Positions 56,376-64,000 of a stretch of 64,000 nucleotides of DNA are shown here, piece after piece. The translations under genes and the position numbers were made by a program. The notes under the pieces were generated by a model. That model ran no database searches, was not told where the DNA came from, and worked only from the letters and a program-made list of their open reading frames with translations. The DNA is from Gordius sp. MW1 (taxonomy: Eukaryota > Nematomorpha > Gordioida > Gordea > Gordiidae), in the NCBI GenBank assembly GCA_964036665.1, contig OZ038532.1, positions 3,906,001-3,970,000 of the forward strand, read 5' to 3'. The number at the start of each line of letters is the position of its first letter. The first letter of the stretch is position 1.

Positions 56376-58265
56376 TTAAAGAGATTGTTCGAATATAAAT
56401 TCTATGAATGACACCGAATTGCGATGAGCGAGATTGAACAAGTTTTTGAATTTTTTGCGAGCAAATTCACGGTAACTTTTATTAAACATGAGATTAAAAT
56501 AAAAGGAGCAACTTATATATATAAATTCGAGTATATTACACAAGTCGTAGGCTAAAGCTAAATTGGCATGAGACGTTTTCATCACGTAAAAGTCCATACT
56601 GAGTTGAATAACGGAGATGGGGAGGAGAAAAACGGCAAATACTATAGAAAAAACAATGATGGTTTTGATATTTTGTTTACGTTCTTGTTTTTCTGCAAGC
56701 ATCAGTGGCGATATAGACGATTGAGGTTGGCTAGATAATTGTGTAAAGAGTCTTTTTCGATATTCCTGGAATTTGAATGTTATACTTTTTATAGACCCAC
56801 GACTTGTATGACTACTTGGTATAAAACTTGAACAAGAGGTGTTACTAGCATTATTATTATTTATATAAAGAGGTTTAGGTGTTTGCAAGCACGATATTCC
56901 GTATAAATTTAAAGACATGACTTCTAATTCTACATTTAATGGACTCAACGCTAAAGCTTTTTGGGCTTCAAGTTTTTCACTACATTTTCGATAAATCAAA
57001 AATATTCTTTCACGCGGGCTATCTCTTAAACGTAAAATACCTAATGCATTTTTATGACATCGCTTATATACTTTTGTGAATAAATTTTTATAACGTTGAT
57101 TTTCATTTACATTTAATGTATTTATTGGCAGGATCTTAATACGCTTTCTGTCCATTATCATTAACCATTTTGTAATGACTGTGATGCTGTATGGAATTAT
57201 TCTAAGCACTAGCTCTCTCAAGAATTGATAAATTAGCCATATCAGCGCAATGTTTTGGAATTTGAGACTTGAAGATAGCGAAGATTTGATCATGTACAGT
57301 TCATATTTAGTCCCATAGGGATTTCTGTTTGGGTCGGATGTTGTTGTATTTTGATTATAGGCAGAGGATTTCGCAGATTTGAAAAAGGCAATTGGGCTAA
57401 ATATTTCGGTACTGTAGACGTTAAAGGTCCGCAAAAGTCTATATTGAGATTCATCGTTCGTAGGACATATGATAGCAATTCGATAGGTTATTATCGTTAA
57501 CCAATAGTAACTCGGCAGGTACCATACCAGGGAAAAAATGTAAGCGCCAAATATGCACCACCTTAAACGCTTCAAAGTGACAATGTTGCGATATTGAAAT
57601 GGGTAGTGCATGGCGATGTTTTGATTTAACGAAAATAGTACATATATTAAGGAACTTAGCGTTATAAAGGATTTTGTTAATGGAAAGTTAATGTGAGCCC
57701 AATAAAAATTCCAATCATAGTTCTTCCAGAGGCTAGTTTTTAATTTCAAATCTAACCCATACATTATTCGAATGCTTAGACCAACTGCTACGTTTAATAA
57801 ATTAATTATAAAAAACCATCGCAACAAATATTGATTGAGACTTAGATTATCGCATTCTTTGTAACTGCTTTCGAAAGTTTCTAAGCTGTCATTTTTATGC
57901 AACTCGACCCTTTTGATATTTTGACCAACATTGTGTTTTTTAGATTGGATCGCAGAATGTTTAATAAGATTGCATAATTTGCCATTTGTTTTGATAAAAG
58001 AATTTTGGGATGACTTTGATGTCTTTGAGAATCTTGAAAAGTTTTGAAAAAAATTTCGACGTCTCCGTTTACATTGATACATAGCCTCATTGGCCAAATA
58101 TATTCCTGCAGAATTTCCAATTAATCCCAATATGAGAAATATAGGAGCTAAGATTAAATACAAGTAACGTGATGGCCTGTCCAAAAAGAATGCGTCCATT
58201 GAAGCATTGCTGAAGCATTTGGTACCGTTAAAAATGACGGCGGTTTTGAAATCTTCAAAATTCAT
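56376..58265 (-). CDS. Atypical seven-helix receptor (degenerate class A GPCR), intronless
   Basis: This 629-residue protein has seven hydrophobic helices at about 33-58, 146-170, 196-218, 235-258, 341-370, 531-558 and 567-592. Helix 1 keeps the class A Asn (IGNSAG, Asn51) and the N-terminus has two sequons (NGT, NAS). Other signatures have changed. The helix-2 Asp is Ala160. The helix-3 Cys is Ala190. DRY is NQN (214-216, in FSLNQNIAMHYPF). CWxP is FLLP. NPxxY aligns with SFYFN before NLMFNKSYREF. Loop 1 between helices 1 and 2 has about 87 mostly basic residues, loop 2 about 80 and the third inner loop about 160. The frame is intact for 1.9 kb, so selection maintains it. It resembles divergent invertebrate peptide-receptor-like orphans most. 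The ATG at 58265 gives a sensible outer N-terminus. Confidence 0.8.
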   Translation of the reverse strand: MNFEDFKTAVIFNGTKCFSNASMDAFFLDRPSRYLYLILAPIFLILGLIGNSAGIYLANEAMYQCKRRRRNFFQNFSRFSKTSKSSQNSFIKTNGKLCNLIKHSAIQSKKHNVGQNIKRVELHKNDSLETFESSYKECDNLSLNQYLLRWFFIINLLNVAVGLSIRIMYGLDLKLKTSLWKNYDWNFYWAHINFPLTKSFITLSSLIYVLFSLNQNIAMHYPFQYRNIVTLKRLRWCIFGAYIFSLVWYLPSYYWLTIITYRIAIICPTNDESQYRLLRTFNVYSTEIFSPIAFFKSAKSSAYNQNTTTSDPNRNPYGTKYELYMIKSSLSSSLKFQNIALIWLIYQFLRELVLRIIPYSITVITKWLMIMDRKRIKILPINTLNVNENQRYKNLFTKVYKRCHKNALGILRLRDSPRERIFLIYRKCSEKLEAQKALALSPLNVELEVMSLNLYGISCLQTPKPLYINNNNASNTSCSSFIPSSHTSRGSIKSITFKFQEYRKRLFTQLSSQPQSSISPLMLAEKQERKQNIKTIIVFSIVFAVFLLPISVIQLSMDFYVMKTSHANLALAYDLCNILEFIYISCSFYFNLMFNKSYREFARKKFKNLFNLAHRNSVSFIEFIFEQSL

Positions 58266-58848
58266 CAGAGATTGATTTGCATAAATCTTAAAATATTGTT
58301 AACAAGATTAATTTAAAAATATAACTTTTCATTTTTAAAAACAATTAGTGAAGTTATATATCAAATAGTAACTAATAACTAGCTTTAGAAGCTCTCTGGG
58401 ATTTCGCAAAATGTAAAGATACTATTTTTTTATCACAGAGAATAATCAAAGGGTAATCTCTGTCTAAATTTAATCACACTGCACTGATATCTTATTAAAG
58501 GTTTAGCTGATTATAATCTTTTAATACATCAAAGTCCTCAAGTCACAATTTTTCTGATTCTAAGGTTTTACTTTATCCGCCAAATTATATTTTGCACTTT
58601 TTTCAACTTCAATTAGGTCAGGCGATTTGTTATAAAACATTTGAAGTTTTTAATATTGTCAAATAAATTTGTAAAATAATTTACAAGTGGCCATCCTTTA
58701 TTTTGGACCATGTTTTTATCTTAAAGCTTATTCAAAATCGTGTTGAGTCCACTGAAATCAAAAGCGGTCTTTAAAACGAGCTGACATATAAATTTGGACA
58801 GTTTCTTTGAGTAACCTACAACTTAAATGTCTATAAAATGGATATATT
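58266..58848. other. Upstream of the atypical receptor; no other gene seen
   Basis: AT-rich sequence that should hold the promoter and leader of the - strand receptor. I see no clear TATA box. Confidence 0.35.
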
Positions 58849-59011
58849 CATGGGAGTAGCAAGCATTGGAATGGGAGGGGGCAATAACGATAAGGAGGGG
58901 CAAAATTAAAATTTTTTGACATTTTAGCCTAATTTCAATAAATTTTAACAAATATTTGGATTTAGAGGGTGGCAGCCATCCCTCTATCCCCCCCCCTTAG
59001 CTACGCCCATG
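58849..59011. mobile_element. hAT-type short element (CATGGGCG family)
   Basis: It starts CATGGGAGTAGCAAGCATT and ends TTAGCTACGCCCATG. Flanking octamers are GATATATT and GATATACT (7 of 8). Confidence 0.75.
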
Positions 59012-59481
59012 GATATACTACAAACATGACTATAACAATAATAGGGGCAAAATTATATATAAATCAATACCTCTACCATAATATTATCGAACATATACAG
59101 TTAATCTGAGTTGCCTAGAATTTTTTTTCTTTTTCAATTTGTGGCTAAATCCTAATTTTACGAAAACGTTTTTGAAACATATGAAATAACAAGTAACAAT
59201 GGCTATATAAAAATAAATAATTGCTTATAAGTCCCATTAAAATTATTATTTGAAAGTAATACGCTTTTAAGAAAAATTTGTCAAGCTATTAGTATTATAA
59301 GTTGTCTCTCATGTCCCATTGCTAAATGCTACAATCAATAAGTATAATATCATTTAATTTTTAAACATGTGTTTGCCCGTTACGTTATCATAGTGATTAT
59401 AAGGCGTCAGTTCGATTTATTTAACAGAGGGGTATACACGCTGACATTGACGTTCAGACTCAGTTTGGTCATAGCCTAGGT
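59012..59481. other. No gene seen
   Basis: AT-rich; nothing recognised. Confidence 0.35.
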
Positions 59482-59932
59482 TACGGAGCGTTCATGATGA
59501 CGCGCGAAGCGAAAAAAAGCGAAGTGAAGATAGTTTTGAGCTAATTTATCAAACTATTCATTTTTTTTCTTAATATCTTTATATTCATCGTAAAATTTAT
59601 CATATATCTTGAAAATAAGAATTGTAAATAGGAGGCGTTCATAGTGAAACCGCAGACGATTATTTTCGTCCGCGGCAAAAAGCGAACGAAAATAAGATAC
59701 AAATCATTTAGTACTTTTCGCGCGTTGGTTAAAAAATTGAATTTGGTATGTATGCATTTTTTACATAATTTTATATGTTTATAGAATAATTACGATCAAT
59801 GAATATCATTGATATACGATAAATTTAACGATAAATATAAAGAAATTAATAAAAAAATGAAGAGTTTCATAAATTAGCCCAAAAATTAACTTCGCTTTTT
59901 TCGCTTCGCGCGTCATCACGAACGCCCCCTTA
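59482..59932. mobile_element. Inverted-repeat element with GATGACGCGCGAAGCG ends
   Basis: GGAGCGTTCATGATGACGCG and following bases (59485-59527) are matched in inverse by the segment at 59889-59927, about 40 bp each. The body repeats parts of the end (GGAGGCGTTCATAGTG near 59630) and has no coding capacity. Clean target duplications were not found, so the superfamily is open. Confidence 0.65.
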
Positions 59933-60101
59933 GGCAGGGACGGACCGTGGTCCTCACTTTATTATCCAAACCGTTATTGGCCAGATTTCAAAGAAACATC
60001 ATCATTCCCCTACTTTATTCATTATTAAACATTAAGCTATGGCTAAATCCATGGTTTTTTGCAAGTATACCCACTGCCATATTAACACACATTTCAATAA
60101 G

Positions 60102-60140
60102 TTAAATTAAAAACCGCGCATAGCCGCATAAATGCTTCTT
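60102..60140 (-). CDS. Possible terminal exon following the exon at 60262-60354
   Basis: A 13-codon frame (AAGAAGCATTTATGC to TAA at 60102-60104) follows an acceptor-like TGCCTTGCCAAG and would join in phase with the exon upstream on the - strand. An AATAAA-like signal on the - strand lies further downstream, near 60017-60022. This is only an inferred pairing. Confidence 0.2.
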   Translation of the reverse strand, partial: KKHLCGYARFLI

Positions 60141-60261
60141 CTTGGCAAGGCACAATAAAATATCGCTTTAAAATTAGAATTACCCCATCTCCCTTTATAT
60201 AATAAAATTCCATAATTGCTGTGACTTATTATAAAGTAGACATGACCACGTTGGAACTTAC

Positions 60262-60354
60262 CTCGTCTGTTTGAATATTTGGTAATCTTTGAACACTGAC
60301 ATGCCATCTGTTTGAGGCGAGAGTATTAAGGAGCATTTGCAATTCACAATCTTT
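60262..60354 (-). CDS. Candidate internal exon of an unrecognised gene
   Basis: Exactly 31 codons lie between an acceptor (AATTTTAG) and a consensus donor (GAG|GTAAGT) and stay open, including LLNTLASNRWHVSVQRLPN. An ATG inside could start translation. A TATA-like motif lies about 25 bp above the exon on the - strand, so this could instead be the first exon of a tiny gene. Family unknown. Confidence 0.35.
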
Positions 60355-61273
60355 CTAAAATTTATAGAATTTGTTCATCCATTATATATAAGCAAGGTGG
60401 TTTTATTAATGGCCTCGTCGGATTGATATAAAAAAGCGGGAGGAAATTTTACTAGGTATTTTACTAGCTATTGTTCTATAACTAATATTTTCTCGGTTAA
60501 CACTTTAATTAACTTAACTATTGTAGTTAGTTACCACTTTTCCCTCATTATGGCTTTATTTTAAAACACTTCTCTCACTAGATATCAATCACAAGCGGAC
60601 CAAATTTTGGAAGCATTTCCTTTCGCTTTCCTTATCAATCCGATGAGACTTAAAAAACCATCTTGTTTAATTAGAGTTGTTTAAGACTAAATAAAATAAA
60701 TGTGCAATAAGAAATACCAATACACTTAAAAGGTGATTGTTTTCTTCAATTTTATGTACCTTTTTCGAATCAAAATTGATGGTAATTTTTCATAAAAATT
60801 TGTTGAAAGACTTGGTTGAAAGAATTATAAAAGATTTGAAGTGATCAACTCATGAAATAAATATATTGAATTTGTCAAACCTTAGTCATTTCTACTTACA
60901 TTAATATTTTGCTCACGTAATAGGTTTATGTATAGTACACCCTCTGAAAACTAATTTGTAAGATCAATATTTAATTTGGCAGATTCTGTTTAATCTTTCA
61001 CAAGGTTGATAATGATAATTTTAAAAATTAATTAAATCATGTAGAGATCCGGGATTTGCTTTGGAATTATTGATTAATAATGAAGCAAAATAGAATAACA
61101 ACTAGCCACAAAAAGCCAAATAGTTACATTATGAAAGTGGTTTTTTAGGATAATCTGAATTTTTTACATGATTGTATTTTGTAAGTTATATATAGTCATT
61201 GAGGTTGTTGTGAGTGTGTTTAAGTGATTTTAACATTTATAGATATTTAAGTATTATACTTAATTTTTTTTAG
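60355..61273. other. No gene seen between the two candidate exons
   Basis: AT-rich. A TATATATAAGCAAG string on the + strand (about 60383-60396) matches the TATA region at 28145 but no frame follows it. Confidence 0.3.
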
Positions 61274-61361
61274 GTGATGAGGAAATAAGAATTGGAACTG
61301 ACACTATAAGACACAGAAACGGTTTAAGTATTTTAATACCTTTCCAAAACGAATTATACAG
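61274..61361 (+). CDS. Candidate exon of an unrecognised gene
   Basis: After a strong acceptor (AATTTTTTTTAG) a frame with good codon use reads DEEIRIGTDTIRHRNG and LSILIPFQNELY. It then reaches a possible donor (ACAG|GTGTTT). If that donor is not used the frame runs on to a stop near 61434. The flanking exons are not visible and I do not recognise the product. Confidence 0.4.
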
Positions 61362-61446
61362 GTGTTTTAATATTGCTTTATTCCTTAGCAAATTAATTAT
61401 TAGTGTCTATAGATTTTCGATTAATTGGGTGTAAATGGCAGCGTCC

Positions 61447-61665
61447 CAGTGGCGTAAATGAGGGGGCGGCTGTTTTTTGTTAATAACTAAATTAAATGGG
61501 TCCAAATATTATAGTTTAGTTACATCAACACTTTAAGACACTTATAAAAACCTAGAAACATAATATACACATCTAATTTAATTTGATTTAATTTTTGACA
61601 AAATGTGTTGTAAAATCTTTTTTGGCAGATTTCCCCCCCTCGTGAAAATCCTGGCTACGCGCCAG
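61447..61665. mobile_element. hAT-type element (CAGTGGCGTA family)
   Basis: It starts CAGTGGCGTAAATGAGG and ends GGCTACGCGCCAG. Flanking octamers are CAGCGTCC and CGGCGTCC (7 of 8). Its body matches the element at 20316. Confidence 0.75.
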
Positions 61666-61734
61666 CGGCGTCCCCATTTATTAATTGCTATATTTGGCTC
61701 TTATGTATATCCCTTTTTTAATCGTCTCCTGGCA

Positions 61735-63660
61735 GCTGACAAATAGAAAAAAATGACCATTGACCAAAGTTTGAATCGAAATTTTTTTTCCTTTCTATAT
61801 TTTGCCCTTCCATAGGCTATTTAGCCGTCTGCTGACCAATAGAAAAAATGACCATTAGCCAAAGTGTGAATCGAAATTTTTCTTCTAAATTTTGCCTTTA
61901 TGTAAGACAACAATATTTTAAAATTTTTCGAGATTTTTGAGTATTCTTGAGATATTCGAAAAATATATACCATTTAACAAACATAATATCTCGAGAAATG
62001 AGAAATCTTAGCTCTATACAAAAATGACAAATATGACGATAAATGCATTCAAGCTACAAAATTTTTAAATTTCAAAAATTGGAATTATTATATGATTGCT
62101 TTGTTATTTCTAAAAAATAGCTCTAAGATATATAAAATTGTAAGTTTATGTTGAAAACAAATAATATGATATGTGAGTGATCATCCCTGCTTCCCTCTGG
62201 CTACGTCCCTTATGGTAATAGATATTAAAAGCATAAAAATGTTGTTGTAAAACTACCTCGAAAGATTTAGACAATCAGTAGCAAGTTGTGATCAAGAAGT
62301 TTGTTTATTAAAATTAAGTTTTCCTATAGAACTCTTTAGATCATATGTTATGCATTCTAAATTTTAAAAATCAAATGTGCTGCAAGTTCTACTGCTTTAA
62401 TGTACGCGAACAATCTCAACGAGTTAACTGCAGTATGGATCTTCATCCCATTCATAACTACAATCCCACCCTTGATCATTTTATTAAATACACTAAGGAC
62501 AAAAGCAAAATAAGTCCCACGCAAGCTGTTGTTTTCAAAATCTCAATTTTTTTAAATATCATGCGTGTACAGCTTGACAAAGGCCCTTAAAATTATCTGT
62601 CGTTAAATATTATATGATTATTTTTGTTTTATCATTTATATTTATCAAGGTCTAAAACCTTGGTTCGAAATAACTGAAGCCTTTACCTCCTTATCACTTC
62701 ATCTGTTCTACTAATTAAGTTAGAAATTAATTTTGTATGTGACCACTTGTTGCATTTGCCTCATTTAAACCTTCATAGTAAAATTTCTGCGCCTCCCCCC
62801 CCCCTTGCTGGGCTTTCACTAAGTTCGAACCTCAGTGAGGGCAAATTATGTTTTTTATTATTAACCAAAATTTTGCATTGATAATATATTGTTCCATTAA
62901 AAATATTGGCATTTTGGCCGTTAGCTGGCTACTTACCAATGGAAAAAATGACCATTGGCTAAAGTGTAAACCGAAATTTTTTTATATTTTGGCCTTATGT
63001 ATTTATAATTATAGGCTATTTGACCATCTGCTGGCTACTGACCAATGGAGAAAATGATCATTGTCCAAATTGTGAATCAAAATCTTTTTCTTTCTATATT
63101 TTGTCCTTTAACAATTATAGGCTATTTGGCGGTCTGATTATGGTGAAAATGACCACTGGCCAAAGTGTGAGAATTTTTTATATTTGGCTCTTATGTATTT
63201 CTATGCTTGCCCATCGCTGGCTGTTGACCAATAGAAAAAATGACCATTGGCCAAAGTGTGAATGAAAATATTTTTATTGAGCACTTGTGAAAAGTTGAGA
63301 TGCGCGGGGGGTACAGGCAATTGCCGCTGCAACGACTAACATGTTTAAAGTGTCATGCCCTTATATAATTTCTTTCCCACGTTGAGCACCTAATTTTTGA
63401 GATGCGCGGTCGGTATAAACTGAACAGACTTTAGCAGTTTGATGGAGCTTCCGCGAATTAATTTAAACAAGTATCTATCTAGCAAGCTTTTAATACCAAT
63501 TTTTTAAGTTTTAGGCTATTTTTAGTATTCGACCCGACATTTTCTAACGCGAACCCCACCCCGAAGCATTTTAATATTTTCGCCTCAATAGCATATCTCA
63601 ATTTTTAAAGTATATGATACAATATATGCTTTTTGGCCGTCTGCTCGCTATTGAGCAATG
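61735..63660 (-). repeat. CCAATGGTCA satellite, interrupted array, opposite orientation
   Basis: Units such as GCTGGCTACTGACCAATGG, an A-run, TGACCATTGGCCAAAGTGTGA and TCGAAATTTTT occur near 61740, 61815, 62920, 63030, 63140, 63215 and 63630. They are the reverse complement of the units at 18380-19320 and are more diverged and spaced out. Open frames at 62848-63057 and 63020-63265 are by-products. Confidence 0.7.
62345..62590 (+). other. Unassigned 81-codon open frame
   Basis: The central part (FNVREQSQRVNCSMDLHPIH) looks more protein-like than the surrounding DNA, but there is no good start context, splice site or motif. It lies between satellite units. It may be an orphan exon or chance. 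Confidence 0.2.
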
Positions 63661-64000
63661 GAAAAACGCCTCAAAAGTGTGATTATAACTTTTTTTTGTA
63701 TAAACTGAGTTCCCAGGGTCGGATTAGCAACCGTCCCTGCATTCCGGACTGGCACACAGACAATTTTGAGATTCAGGATCGAAACGGCGAGAGTGGAGCT
63801 ATTGTCTCTCGCTGTCACATAAGTGACATTTTTAACTTCGCGGTATATTTAACCATTTGCTGCCTATTGCTCTTTTTTTTGGCAGGGTTAAACTTTGCTC
63901 AGTCGGGCATGAATATACCTCACCTCCAACCCCTTCGCCTTTTCCAGTATTAAATTCTCCACGATGCTCCTCTCGATTTGATTATAAATTGCATAGCAAA
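63661..64000. other. Window end: repeat-like sequence
   Basis: A 106-codon frame (63633-63953) starts inside a satellite unit and has no motif. The window ends in AAATTGCATAGCAA, the terminal motif of the composite repeat, so another copy probably begins or ends here. Confidence 0.35.

Overview
The window is animal nuclear DNA, about 70% A+T by eye, with spliceosomal introns, intronless rhodopsin-class receptor genes and a dense load of small transposons. An exportin-5, an acyl-protein thioesterase and a neuropeptide-type G-protein-coupled receptor (GPCR) point to a bilaterian invertebrate. I cannot name the lineage. Only five protein-coding loci are well or fairly well supported. Most of the 64 kb is intergenic DNA built from mobile elements.

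Left part (0-17 kb). The window opens inside the 3' end of an exportin-5 gene on the + strand (five exons rebuilt, 502-3616). It converges on a complete eight-exon acyl-protein thioesterase gene on the - strand (4206-5358), six of whose introns are 33-84 bp. Next come a near-perfect 1-kb inverted repeat (7235-8220), a short retroelement-like pair of long direct repeats (about 8903-11018), a LINE fragment, a GC-rich hAT-type element (13164-14003) and an intronless neuropeptide-type GPCR on the - strand (14441-16801).

Middle (17-51 kb). This part is mostly repeats and gene-free AT-rich DNA. It holds a tandem satellite (18.4-19.4 kb) and many short hAT-type elements. There is a candidate small secreted peptide gene (28306-28458) with a TATA box. 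A secreted, heavily N-glycosylated, repeat-containing protein lies at 39077-40003. A nested block at 40.8-46.2 kb combines an unclassified reverse-transcriptase element, a 2.4-kb hAT-type insertion, a tRNA-like sequence and LINE debris.

Right part (51-64 kb). A small LTR retrotransposon (51598-53501) has intact ends and 5-bp target duplications but a largely deleted pol. A second intronless seven-helix gene (56376-58265, - strand) lacks almost every class A signature residue and carries a long insert between helices 1 and 2. Further hAT-type elements and a second stretch of the satellite follow. Three isolated exon-like segments (50777-50949, 60262-60354, 61274-61361) have good splice sites but no recognised product.

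The two strongest leads are the atypical receptor at 56-58 kb and the set of hAT-type non-autonomous families. Those families share 8-bp target duplications that can be read directly at more than ten loci.
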